64,000 nt of DNA from NCBI RefSeq assembly GCF_002993335.1, contig NZ_PVNS01000008.1:124001-188000 (forward strand), in the 5' to 3' direction. A model generated the notes under the pieces. The model saw only the letters and a program-made list of their open reading frames with translations, made no database searches and was not told the origin of the DNA. Source of the DNA: Alkalicoccus urumqiensis. Lineage in GTDB: Bacteria > Bacillota > Bacilli > Bacillales > Salisediminibacteriaceae. The first letter of the stretch is position 1. Each line of letters begins with the position of its first letter. Of the stretch, positions 8,632-16,599 are shown in pieces. The translations under genes and the position numbers were made by a program.

Positions 8632-8919
8632 TTCTCCGCTTTTCGGCAGAAGCTTGCCGTGGGCTTGTCTTCCAGCCGGGCGCTAGTTGCACGGCTGTAG
8701 CGCATGAGCGGAGCCGGCCTTTGGCTTGAGCCGCAGGGTAGCGAAATTCTGCCATGCGGCACGGCCGCGCGGAGCCATGCTCCTTCAATTGAAGCATTGT
8801 CCAGCTGCAGCGCCCACTCGCTCGAGGTTCCTTCACCCCTGCCGAAGAAAGCAAAGAGCAGCTTTCGTCGGCAGGGCCTCCAGGACTGGTCGCTCGTGAC
8901 CAGGGCGCTTCCGCTTTTC
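8632..8919 (+). repeat. Long dispersed repeat, copy 1
   Basis: About 290 bp closely matching 50734-51022 and, in its last two thirds, 9172-9402. It runs from ttctccgcttttcggcagaa to gcgcttccgcttttc. Inside is a nested dyad: outer arms AGCGCCC (8809-8815) and GGGCGCT (8903-8909), inner arms ccctgccgaagaaagc (8837-8852) and gctttcgtcggcaggg (8861-8876). The GTCCAGCT..AGCGCCC...GGGCGCTT layout is like intergenic repeats seen in many Bacillaceae. Open frames through it are not genes. The flanks 8555-8631 and 8920-9171 hold nothing else I recognise. Confidence 0.8.
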
Positions 8920-9171
8920 GGGCGACTGCGCTTGATCCCACCGGCGTCTCTGCCGAACGCTTCGAAGCGAAATAAAATAGAGCTGAAATACAAATGATCC
9001 ATAGCAGGACCGGTGTCTATAAGGCAAAGATGGCCTCGTACAATTCGATTGAATGACAGTATTCACTGTGCAAAAGGGACCGCTTCGATCAAGCGTTTTC
9101 TTCCAACCTGCCGAAACCGGAGGCCGTCGACTCCGGGAAAATCCGAACGAGGCGAAAATCCATGCCGCGTT

Positions 9172-9511
9172 AAGCGGCTGAAAGCGCGTGCGGAGCCGGC
9201 CTATGGTTGGAGCCGCAGGGCAGCGGTTTTCTGTCATGCGGCGCGGGCGCGCGAAGCCGTGCTTCTTGTAATTGAAGTATTGTCCAGCTGCATCACCCAC
9301 TCGCTCGAGGTTCCTTCACCCCTGCCGAAGAAAGCGAAAAGCGGCTTTCGTCGGCAGGGCTTCCAGGACTGGCCGCTTGTGACCAGGGCGCTTCCGCTTT
9401 TCAAACTCCCTCCGGAACGCGTACGGCTGCAGGTGCAGGCAGAAAGCGGGAACCTGTTTTACAGACCTCTCTATTCTTTTAAGATCAGGTGGTTTCTGCC
9501 TGGTTTATTTT
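9172..9511 (+). repeat. Long dispersed repeat, copy 2
   Basis: This copy lacks the left third of copies 1 and 3 but has the right tail seen in copy 3 (tccggaacgcgtacggctgc ... tttctgcctggttta). The inner hairpin (9320-9357) is kept with small changes; the outer left arm is degraded (catcaccc instead of agcgccc). The tail ends in a short hairpin around ggtttctgcc. The next 180 bp to 9690 hold no gene. Confidence 0.75.
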
Positions 9512-9706
9512 AGAAGGGTCCTTTTCCATTATGCGCAAGAGGCCAGGGAGGTGAGCTTACTCTCCAGGGTGAAAATGAGATTGAAATCTCTGTGTGTCAT
9601 AAAAATTATTGTCATTTTATTTTGGATCCGACGAGTAATATTTTAAACTGCTTACATTTACTTAATACATAAAAAGGCTGGATTCAAGTGATTTTATGCC
9701 AGTTAT

Positions 9707-9735
9707 ATGACAAAATGATACACAGGTCATAAAAT
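9707..9735 (+). promoter_or_regulatory. Promoter of the ynd-type operon with repeated TGTCAT motifs
   Basis: ATGACA (9707-9712), a 17-bp spacer and TAAAAT (9730-9735) form a good sigma-A promoter. TATGAC and GTCATA make an inverted repeat across it, and TGTCAT also occurs at 9595-9600 and 9610-9615, so a repressor or activator site is plausible. Confidence 0.5.
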
Positions 9736-9765
9736 GTCAATACTACAGAAGGGGGTGGCACTGGT

Positions 9766-10680
9766 TTGAAATCTAAACCTATTTACATAGAAATACCCAT
9801 TCTGGCTCCTGTAGAAAAAGTATGGGAAATGTCGCAGGATCCTCAGCTGCATGAGCAATGGGATTTGCGATTCTCTTCTATTACTTATTTACCCAAAGAG
9901 TCAGCAGATGATCCGCAATCATTTTTATATGAAAATAAATTTGGAATGATACGTGTTGCAGGCTGGGGTGTTAGCCGGGGTACACATAATCAAAAAGATG
10001 GCTCAAAGACCTCTTCTCTTCATTTTGGTACAGATCAAAAAATTTCACCAATCAAAGAAGGCAAAGGCTATTGGAAATACATACCTACAAATGACGGAAC
10101 GACTTTTCTGACACAATATGATTATGATGTTCGCTGCGGGATTTATGGAAAACTACTTGACTTATTGTTTCGCCCAATTATGGGGTGGGCGACCGCTCTC
10201 AGTTTTGATGTTCTGAAACAATGGATAGAAACAGGAGAATCAGCAAAAAGTCAGTACTTACGGTTCTTTACCAGCTCTTTAATTGCTATACTTTTCTGCT
10301 TTATCTGGGTTTACCAAGGATTAGTGCCAAAGATTATCGCCCAGCATCCTGATGAAACAGCTATGCTTTCCAGACTGCCATTCATAGATGGGCAGGGTGC
10401 TGTAACTGGCGTGGTGATAGTGGGTGTGCTCGAGATTTTCTTTGGGTTATTATGGCTCGTATACCGGAAAAAAAGACATTTATATGCCTTGCAGATTGTG
10501 TTATTTCCTCTGTTAACATTCGGTTCCTTCATTGCTATGCCTTCCATATTCTTTCATCCATTTAACCCACTTACTTTTAACGCTGGTCTATGGGTTCTCA
10601 CTATAATTGGATTTGTCGTAACGAAAGATCTACCTACAGCCGCCAGGTGCAGGCGTAATAGAAAGGTTGATTCTACGTGA
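9766..10680 (+). CDS. SRPBCC-domain plus DoxX-like membrane protein
   Basis: A 304-residue protein starting at TTG behind a GGGGGTGG site. Residues 1-165 resemble a SRPBCC (START-like) ligand-binding domain: APVEKVWEMSQDPQLHEQWD at the start, then alternating strands and a closing amphipathic helix (LSFDVLKQWIETG). Residues 170-295 contain four membrane helices in a DoxX-like arrangement. It heads a three-gene operon equivalent in content to the yndG-yndH-yndJ group of B. subtilis. Its stop overlaps the next start (GTGA). Codon use is more AT-rich than in neighbouring operons, as for the next two genes. No biochemical role is known to me. Confidence 0.65.
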   Translation: MKSKPIYIEIPILAPVEKVWEMSQDPQLHEQWDLRFSSITYLPKESADDPQSFLYENKFGMIRVAGWGVSRGTHNQKDGSKTSSLHFGTDQKISPIKEGKGYWKYIPTNDGTTFLTQYDYDVRCGIYGKLLDLLFRPIMGWATALSFDVLKQWIETGESAKSQYLRFFTSSLIAILFCFIWVYQGLVPKIIAQHPDETAMLSRLPFIDGQGAVTGVVIVGVLEIFFGLLWLVYRKKRHLYALQIVLFPLLTFGSFIAMPSIFFHPFNPLTFNAGLWVLTIIGFVVTKDLPTAARCRRNRKVDST

Positions 10681-11288
10681 CCATATACCAACATATTTTG
10701 CGGGAGGATTTCCAGAAACTTCATCCGAAGCTTCAAGAGCGTTATACGCTGCAGGTAGGAAAACCTTTTTATGGAGAAGGGACAATGTCAAAAATTGAAA
10801 GAGGCGCTGCTTGGTTAGTTCCCCTTCTAAAATTAGGCGTCCGGTGGAAGCTCCTCTTTCCTGAAAGTGGGAATGACATACCATTCACAATAAAAAATAC
10901 AAGTAGAATTCTTTCAGATGGAGAGGTAGAGGTCTATTGGGAGCGATCTTTTTATTTTGAGAAGGTTACTCGTAATTTCAATGCCTTTATGACCGTGGAT
11001 GCAAATCAAGAGTTTGTAAAGGACTATCTTGGTGAGCCCAATTTATTTTATTCCGATTTAAAATTCAGCGTAACATCTGAAGGAAACATGTGTATCCGGT
11101 CAGGGGTTCAGCGTCTCATTTTAAGAAATATAGAGATCCCCATTCCATCTTTCTTACAAGCAGATGTCGTAGTAGAAGAAAGTTATGATGAGGATAAAGA
11201 TACGTTCACAATTAACGTAACTATCCAGAATAAAATAGTAGGAAGGGTCATGGCTTATGAAGGAGAATTTAAAGAACAACATATTTAA
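10677..11288 (+). CDS. yndH: DUF4166 protein, YndH-like
   Basis: A 203-residue cytoplasmic protein with no membrane helix. The order of motifs (an N-terminal YQHILREDFQKLHPKLQERY, a GEGTMSKIERG loop, EVYWERSFYF, and a C-terminal EESYDEDKDTFTINVTIQN) is that of the DUF4166 family found with YndJ. The GTG start overlaps the previous stop by one codon frame. It overlaps the next gene by 32 nt, so translation of the three genes is coupled. Function unknown; co-occurrence with a START-like and a large membrane protein suggests a lipid or envelope role (inference). Confidence 0.7.
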   Translation: MTIYQHILREDFQKLHPKLQERYTLQVGKPFYGEGTMSKIERGAAWLVPLLKLGVRWKLLFPESGNDIPFTIKNTSRILSDGEVEVYWERSFYFEKVTRNFNAFMTVDANQEFVKDYLGEPNLFYSDLKFSVTSEGNMCIRSGVQRLILRNIEIPIPSFLQADVVVEESYDEDKDTFTINVTIQNKIVGRVMAYEGEFKEQHI

Positions 11289-12819
11289 CTCCATCACTTT
11301 AGTGGGAATGGTTTTATTTACCTTAAGTTTTCTGGTGGCAGATGAACCTTATCTATTATTACTGACAGCTGCACAAATCATCTTAGTGCCCCTAATACTT
11401 CAGCAGATCATCCACACAAATAAATATCTTATTCTTTTTATATGGATTACAATGACTTCTGTTTTTTTGCTGCAAATAGTATCATTCAGTGTAGCACAGA
11501 CAGCCCTTGCTGGTGTGTACTTAATTTTCACGTTTCTTGTGGCTTTATACGGACTAAAGCGGTTTTTGAATCGTGGATTTACAAATTGGGCTGAAATTTC
11601 TATAGACGCCGGCATGTGCTATTTATTTGTTGGAGGGCTTTGGTTCTTCGCATATATTACAGGCATTGATACGGGTTTTAGTACGCTCCTTACATGGCTG
11701 ACAGCGATTCACTTTCATTACTCTGCTTTTCTGCTGCCTATTTCAATTGGATTTCTGGGTCGTGTACATATGTGGCCTGGGCTTAGATGGATTGTGCCAG
11801 TAATTTTAGGTGCTCCGCTGCTTGTAGCTGCTGGAATCACTTTTTGGTCTTTATTAGAGGTTATTGCTGTCTTGTTGTACATGCTTGCGATTTACAGCTT
11901 GATACGCTGGGTCTTTCAGACACCTTTCCCTTCCAAACTGCAGGCGTTTATGATACGAACGTCCTACGCCTCTCTTGGGATTACTATTTTGTTTTCTCTT
12001 CTTTATGCACTACATCAGTCGTTTGGGTTCTGGTATATCAGCATTGACTTTATGCTGACCTTCCATGGATTTATTAACTTTATTTTTTTCGGGGTGTGCG
12101 GAGTTGTTGGGTGGGCTGTATTCCCACCAGCATCACAGCATAATGGATGGATGTTTCCGGTAAGTCAAATTAGAGGTAATTTATATGAAGCGGGTAACAA
12201 ACATCCTGGTTTGATAGATGATCTAAATGAGTTTGTAAATGTAGAGCATGTACCTGACACAATCGTTCATTTTTATGAACATACAGAAGAATATCGATTA
12301 TTTGCTTCTGTTGGGTGGGCTGCCTGGTTTAAGCCATTAGCGGTGGTGTACAAACTGTTCAGTAACAAACTGCAGCAGTTAAATCTTCCACTTACAAGCA
12401 AAACTACAGAAATGACGGGTGAAATACGAGCGGTGGATTCCCACGCTGACGGCAGGCATAGCCCTAGAGTATGGATCCGTAAAGCAAAGAACTCTACCAT
12501 ATTTGCAGCCATTTACTCAAAGCACAAATCCAAAGGAAAAAACTACATGAATATTGCCCTTCCTCTTCCTTATTCTTCTATGATTGGAGTTCTGCAGCTA
12601 TACGTAATAAATAATTCTCTCATCCTAACAAGCGAAGGATTGAATGATGAAGATACCGGCGTTTATTTAACTGTAGGTGAATTCTTATTTAAACTACCTT
12701 TATCTGAGCACTTTTTAGTAGAGGAAACAGAAGAAGGTGTTCTCAAAGCTGGACATAAGATGAGAATATTTGGTATACCTTTTTTACAAATTAATTATTC
12801 CATTCATCATAAAGAATGA
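11257..12819 (+). CDS. yndJ: YndJ-like polytopic membrane protein
   Basis: A 520-residue protein. Residues 1-300 hold about nine or ten membrane helices; the charged motif AIHFHYSAF lies near residue 155 and HGFINF near residue 270. The C-terminal 210 residues are soluble, with a repeat of the DUF4166-like theme (FYEHTEEYRLFASVGWAAW, then YSKHKSKGKNYMNIALPLPY). This combination is that of YndJ. The AT-rich composition and flanking dispersed repeats suggest that the three-gene block was acquired as a unit. Function unknown. Confidence 0.7.
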   Translation: MKENLKNNIFNSITLVGMVLFTLSFLVADEPYLLLLTAAQIILVPLILQQIIHTNKYLILFIWITMTSVFLLQIVSFSVAQTALAGVYLIFTFLVALYGLKRFLNRGFTNWAEISIDAGMCYLFVGGLWFFAYITGIDTGFSTLLTWLTAIHFHYSAFLLPISIGFLGRVHMWPGLRWIVPVILGAPLLVAAGITFWSLLEVIAVLLYMLAIYSLIRWVFQTPFPSKLQAFMIRTSYASLGITILFSLLYALHQSFGFWYISIDFMLTFHGFINFIFFGVCGVVGWAVFPPASQHNGWMFPVSQIRGNLYEAGNKHPGLIDDLNEFVNVEHVPDTIVHFYEHTEEYRLFASVGWAAWFKPLAVVYKLFSNKLQQLNLPLTSKTTEMTGEIRAVDSHADGRHSPRVWIRKAKNSTIFAAIYSKHKSKGKNYMNIALPLPYSSMIGVLQLYVINNSLILTSEGLNDEDTGVYLTVGEFLFKLPLSEHFLVEETEEGVLKAGHKMRIFGIPFLQINYSIHHKE

Positions 12820-13153
12820 ATCGTTTAATCCTGTTGGTTCCGTGTGCTTTATAATTATAGATTCTTTTTATTTTGGAATTTTTTTACCAAACTGTCTTCG
12901 CATAAATTGAAGAACATTTTAATATAGCGGGAAGTCTCTGCAATTTAATGCAAAGACATTGCTCAATCATTCACAAATTCGTCACGAACATTATGCTCAC
13001 TCATTCACAAAGGGTGCTATAGTATAACTATAGAAAGGTTGCTCATTAATTCACAAGACGAGGCAAACTGTTACCGGAGGGCGCGCACCGGTTCGAGATT
13101 TCCGCGAGCAGCTTTTCCATACCAGACTAAAACGAAATGGGGAGGAATTAAAA
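12820..13153. other. Intergenic region holding the doxX control region
   Basis: No gene seen. 12820-12950 is AT-rich without a recognisable terminator. From 12960 to 13056 lie three Rex-like operators and a promoter (listed separately); 13060-13140 is a leader with a small GC-rich hairpin around accggagggcgcgcaccggt before the doxX ribosome site. Confidence 0.5.
12960..13056 (+). promoter_or_regulatory. doxX promoter with three Rex-like operators
   Basis: Three related 17-18-bp sites occur: tgctcaatcattcacaa (12960-12976), tgctcactcattcacaa (12994-13010) and tgctcattaattcacaa (13040-13056). Each keeps the TTCACAA half-site and much of the AAT/ATT core of the Rex consensus TTGTGAAATATTTCACAA. 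An extended -10 (TGCTATAGT, 13015-13023) lies between the second and third sites, so binding would cover the -35 region and the early transcript. Closely related sites, one inverted, flank the lactate permease promoter at 18.8 kb. Confidence 0.6.
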
Positions 13154-13672
13154 ATGATCATGGATTTTCTTCGAAACAACCGGGTGGCAGCAGGTATCTG
13201 GCTCGTGCTTCGTGTATATCTCGGCTGGGCGTGGCTGACAGCGGGATGGGGAAAGGTCACCGGCGGCTTTGATGCAAGTGGATACTTACAGGGAATTCTC
13301 GCCAATGAAGAGGTAATGACAACGTACCCGACGTACTACGCGTTTATTGAAAACTTCGCCGTTCCGAATGCGGAAGCGTTCAGCTTTATGGTTGCGTGGG
13401 GCGAGCTGCTCGTCGGACTTGGTCTCATCGTCGGTATTTTCACGACGGCCGCTGCGTTCTTCGGCATCGTCATGAACTTTGCCTTCATGTTCGCCGGCAC
13501 GATTTCGACCAACCCGTGGATGGTGCTTCTGACCATTTTCATCCTGGCTGCAGGCGCGAACGCCGGCCGCTACGGCGGCGACCGCTGGGTTATCCCGTAT
13601 CTCCGCACACACATTCTCGGCCGCGACTGGGTGCAGAATCACCTGCCGAAGCGGTACGCGAAAACAGCATAG
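13154..13672 (+). CDS. DoxX family membrane protein
   Basis: A 172-residue protein with four membrane helices. The signature LRVYLGWAWLTAGWGKV in the first helix, then VPNAEAFSFMVAWGELLVGLGLIVG and a C-terminal NAGRYGGDRW, is typical of DoxX proteins, which are usually linked to respiratory or thiol-redox functions; the precise reaction is not settled. GGGGAGG stands 7 nt before the ATG. The upstream Rex-like operators suggest induction when NADH rises, such as at low oxygen. Transcribed alone, ending at a terminator at 13753. Confidence 0.8.
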   Translation: MIMDFLRNNRVAAGIWLVLRVYLGWAWLTAGWGKVTGGFDASGYLQGILANEEVMTTYPTYYAFIENFAVPNAEAFSFMVAWGELLVGLGLIVGIFTTAAAFFGIVMNFAFMFAGTISTNPWMVLLTIFILAAGANAGRYGGDRWVIPYLRTHILGRDWVQNHLPKRYAKTA

Positions 13673-13752
13673 CAGAAAAAGCAGCCGCCGGGCATATTTC
13701 GAGGCCACTGAAAATCTCAAGATTTTAATTGAACGAAAGTAAAGTCCCAGAA

Positions 13753-13794
13753 AAAAGACGACCAATTTCCGATTTTTGGATCTGGTCGTCTTTT
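13753..13794. terminator. Terminator downstream of doxX
   Basis: A 12-bp stem (aaaagacgacca / tggtcgtctttt) with T-run lies about 80 nt after doxX. Confidence 0.75.
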
Positions 13795-14028
13795 TTGTCG
13801 TGGAATTCTTTTAACCATTTTCATGCTTTTTATTCCAGGCTCAATCAGACGAAACGAAAGACGGGGACGCCTGCGGGAAGAGCATGAGGTGAAGACCCCG
13901 CAGAACATCCAAAGGATGTTCGAGGAGGCTGAGGCCATGCCCGCGGCAAGCTTCCGTCTGTAGTGCAGTCTGATTTCACTAATTGAAATGGTTAAAGTTT
14001 CTTTTCGTATATCAAATTATGTAATAAA

Positions 14029-14058
14029 AAAGAAACTCTCAATGTAGAGAGTTTCTTT
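14029..14058. terminator. Hairpin with T/A runs (terminator-like)
   Basis: A perfect 12-bp stem (aaagaaactctc / gagagtttcttt) with a 6-nt loop. It may end the minus-strand exporter operon. Confidence 0.6.
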
Positions 14059-14110
14059 AATAAAGACTTTTTCAGTGGCCTCCATATTTCCGACGGCTGT
14101 TTTTTTCAGG

Positions 14111-15553
14111 TTATTGAGCTTCTTTCCAGGCCTGTTCTTCCGTATCTGTTTTTGCAGGAGACGTTAATTTAAAGCTTAGCAGGAAGGCGGCTGCTGCAAG
14201 AACGGCGCTGCCGATAAAGCCCCAGCGGAAGCCGTTCATTTCTGCCATAAGGGTTTCTGTCGCTGCACCGGAAGTCCCTGGCTCATACAGCATTGTACCG
14301 AGACTGACGAACGTAATTAGAATCGCTGTTCCGATCGATGCCGAAATCTGCTGCAGTGTGTTGGCCATGGCAGAGCCGTGGGCGTACCACTCTTCCGGAA
14401 TTTGATTCAGCGCAGCAGTCATGACCGGCATCATTGTCAATGACAGGCCGAACATGCGGATGGCGTAAATCGTTGTTAAATAAGCAAAGGACATGTCGAG
14501 AGACAGATTCGTTAAGAGCAGTGTCGTTACAACGACGATAGCAAACCCTGGTATGGCGAGCCTCCGGGCACCGTATTTATCAAAAAGAGCTCCGGCAACA
14601 GGGGACATGATTCCGATAACAACGGCTCCCGGAAGCAGCATCAGACCAGACTGCAGCGGTGTAAAGCCGAGAACGTTCTGAACAAACAGCGGCAGCATCG
14701 TTTCTGCACCGATTAAAGAAATCATGGCAACAAGCGTAATTCCGATTGCAAGCGTAAAGATCGGAAACTTAAAGATGCGGAACTCGAGAATCGGCCGCTC
14801 GAGCTTAAACTGCCTGCGGACGAAGAGTGTGATGACGACTGCACCGAGAAGAACGAACGCACCGACAACCGGACTGGCAAACCCCTCTTTGGAGGCGATA
14901 CCGAACCCGTAAAGAAAGGAACCGAACCCGATTGTCGACAACGCGATGGAAAGCACATCGATTTTTGGACGTGCCAGATTGGTAACATTACGCATGAGAA
15001 ACCAGGCAGTAAGGATCACGAGTCCGACCAGCGGAAGAAGTGTAATGAACAGCGACCGCCAGCTGAAGTATTCCAGCAGCACGCCGGAAAGTGTCGGCCC
15101 GATGGCCGGTCCAAATGCGATAACGATACCGAGCATTCCCATCGCACGGCCGCGCCGCTCTGCAGGAATGAGTATTAACAGGACGGTCATTAACAGCGGC
15201 AGCATAATGCCGGAGCCGGATGCCTGAATCACTCTTGCGGCAAGCAGCATCGGAAAGTTTACAGAAAGAGCGGCTGTCAGTGTACCGAGCCCGAAAAGGC
15301 CGATGGCTGTTAAAAATAATTTCCGTGTCGAAAAGCGTTCAATTAAAAATGCAGAAATCGGAATCATAATTCCGTTTACCATCAGAAAGACGGTCGTAAG
15401 CCACTGGACTTCCCCCTGTGTAATCCCGAATACTTCCTGAATAGTCGGTAGAGCGGTGGCAAGAAGGGTTTCATTTGTAATGCCCATGAATGCTCCGAGA
15501 AGAAGCGCTCCAATCATTCCGTATTTTTGTCTGTTCGTTAAAGGTTCATTCAC
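14111..15553 (-). CDS. MFS drug exporter, DHA2 (14-helix) family
   Basis: A 480-residue proton-driven efflux protein. The DHA2 motifs are visible: LLLGAFMGITNETLLATALPTI in helix 1, then LTTVFLMVNGIMIPISAFL, motif A around ERFSTRK, and motif C (GPAIGPTLSG) in helix 5; about 14 helices can be drawn. LmrB and similar multidrug pumps have this layout. The start is the GTG preceded by GAGAGGAGA; it overlaps the end of the tetR gene by 8 nt, so both are translated from one mRNA. The likely substrates are toxic amphiphiles or antibiotics that the regulator senses (inference). Confidence 0.85.
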   Translation of the reverse strand: MNEPLTNRQKYGMIGALLLGAFMGITNETLLATALPTIQEVFGITQGEVQWLTTVFLMVNGIMIPISAFLIERFSTRKLFLTAIGLFGLGTLTAALSVNFPMLLAARVIQASGSGIMLPLLMTVLLILIPAERRGRAMGMLGIVIAFGPAIGPTLSGVLLEYFSWRSLFITLLPLVGLVILTAWFLMRNVTNLARPKIDVLSIALSTIGFGSFLYGFGIASKEGFASPVVGAFVLLGAVVITLFVRRQFKLERPILEFRIFKFPIFTLAIGITLVAMISLIGAETMLPLFVQNVLGFTPLQSGLMLLPGAVVIGIMSPVAGALFDKYGARRLAIPGFAIVVVTTLLLTNLSLDMSFAYLTTIYAIRMFGLSLTMMPVMTAALNQIPEEWYAHGSAMANTLQQISASIGTAILITFVSLGTMLYEPGTSGAATETLMAEMNGFRWGFIGSAVLAAAAFLLSFKLTSPAKTDTEEQAWKEAQ

Positions 15554-16358
15554 GATAGTTTCTCCTCTCTTTATTCCACAGGACCGCAAAGGGTTCCCAT
15601 ATATGTTTTTCCACCCCGGTTTTAATCACATGCAGCAGCGCATCGAGCACAATGGAATCCGGAGCTTTCTTTTGGGCTTCCATGTTCAACCGCTCTGCCG
15701 TTTCTTCCAGACCGGAACCGTGAAGCTTTTCCCGAAGGAGGGCTGCTTCTTCAGAAAGCGTAGTCTGAACCTGAGCCGGATAGTGAAGCTCGGAAAAATA
15801 TACGCCGTGATCAACGAACGAACGGCATGCATTGGTGATAAAAGCGGCACAGCCTTCAGCGGTATACGGCTGGTTTTCCCAAATCATCCGGCGGAGCAGC
15901 CCATGGTAAAGTGCATCGGTTAAAAACAGTAATTCAGGGAGGCGGGCGTCTGCTTTTCCGAAATCATTGGCAATCGCCTCCTCCCGCCACGCTTGAAGAT
16001 GTGCATGTTTTTTTTGAAGCTGCTGACCGATTTTATGGTCTTTTCCGGGAGGGTAGAGCACCGTCAAATCAATGAGAAAACGGCGGTACTCTTCTGCCTG
16101 CATAAACTCTTTTTCCAGACGATGGGGCAGGAGGTGGTCCTCCGGTTCTCTGCCGGCGAACAATTCTTCATGGTACATATCGACAAGAGCGAGGAGAAGC
16201 GATTCTTTTGAAGGGAAGTGCTGATAAAAGCTACCTTTGGATACACCGCAGTCGTTTGTAATATCTGCCACAGAGGTATGCTGCATTCCCTGTGATTGAA
16301 AAAGGGATTTGGCGCTGTAAAGGAGCGCTTTTTTTCGTTCATTCAACCGGTCCACCAC
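15546..16358 (-). CDS. TetR family repressor of the MFS exporter
   Basis: A 270-residue regulator, longer than the usual 190-220. The N-terminal helix-turn-helix is clear: ARSLF-type helix ALLYSAKSLFQSQG, then TSVADITNDCGVSKGSFYQHF and SKESLL. The rest is a helical ligand-binding and dimerisation domain. The extra 50-70 residues lie at the C-terminus. Two near-identical operators lie just upstream. The exact start is uncertain: GTG at 16358 or 16355 or TTG at 16346 all follow a weak site (AAGGGTGG). Confidence 0.85.
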   Translation of the reverse strand: MVDRLNERKKALLYSAKSLFQSQGMQHTSVADITNDCGVSKGSFYQHFPSKESLLLALVDMYHEELFAGREPEDHLLPHRLEKEFMQAEEYRRFLIDLTVLYPPGKDHKIGQQLQKKHAHLQAWREEAIANDFGKADARLPELLFLTDALYHGLLRRMIWENQPYTAEGCAAFITNACRSFVDHGVYFSELHYPAQVQTTLSEEAALLREKLHGSGLEETAERLNMEAQKKAPDSIVLDALLHVIKTGVEKHIWEPFAVLWNKERRNYRE

Positions 16359-16365
16359 CCTTGTA

Positions 16366-16400
16366 TGACTTAATGGTCATTTATATTGACTGATTGGTCA
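16366..16400. promoter_or_regulatory. Tandem TetR operators
   Basis: TGACTTAATGGTCA (16366-16379) and TGACTGATTGGTCA (16387-16400) are near-identical TGAC-N6-GTCA palindromes spaced 21 bp centre to centre, two helical turns, directly upstream of tetR. This is the expected arrangement for autorepression. Confidence 0.7.
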
Positions 16401-16529
16401 AAGAACAGCATAGCAAAGGAAGATGGAGAAATGCAAGCACATAATGAAGAATACTGTATAAAAGCTGTATAAAGAGAGGATAAGACACACTGGCATATGC
16501 TGAAAAGAATACACGGGTATAAGGGACGT

Positions 16530-16558
16530 TTGTCTCTTTGGTTGAACCACGCTATAAT
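16530..16558 (+). promoter_or_regulatory. Sigma-A promoter of the betaine-binding protein gene
   Basis: TTGTCT (16530-16535), a 17-bp spacer and a perfect TATAAT (16553-16558) lie 41 bp before the start codon. Confidence 0.75.
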
Positions 16559-16599
16559 TAAATAATGTGTAAAACAAGCAGAAGGAGTGTGTAAACATC

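Larger units (their letters stand above)
13680..14105. repeat. Non-coding element with nested terminal inverted repeats
   Basis: The left end (agcagccgccgggcatattt, continuing cgaggccactgaaaa) and the right end (14070-14105) are imperfect inverted copies of about 35 bp. Inside lies a second unit, 13810-13996, bounded by TTTAACCATTT and AAATGGTTAAA and by CAATCAGAC / GTCTGATTT. Its core (13861-13950, around acgcctgcgggaagagcatg) matches, from memory, a GC-rich repeat common in Bacillaceae genomes. No transposase is present. The layout resembles one miniature inverted-repeat element inserted within another. Confidence 0.55.

Noticed and set aside
9013-9513. Open frame of 166 codons across repeat copy 2
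   Set aside because: It follows the dispersed repeat, has no ribosome site, and the translated copies are not conserved in frame.
12960-13056. CRISPR-like or iteron reading of the three tgctca...ttcacaa repeats
   Set aside because: Spacing is unequal (34 and 46 bp), only three copies occur and they surround a promoter; operator sites explain them better. No CRISPR array was seen anywhere in the window.
14070-14105. Insertion-sequence end
   Set aside because: No transposase gene or remnant lies nearby, so I report only an inverted-repeat element and not a named IS family.
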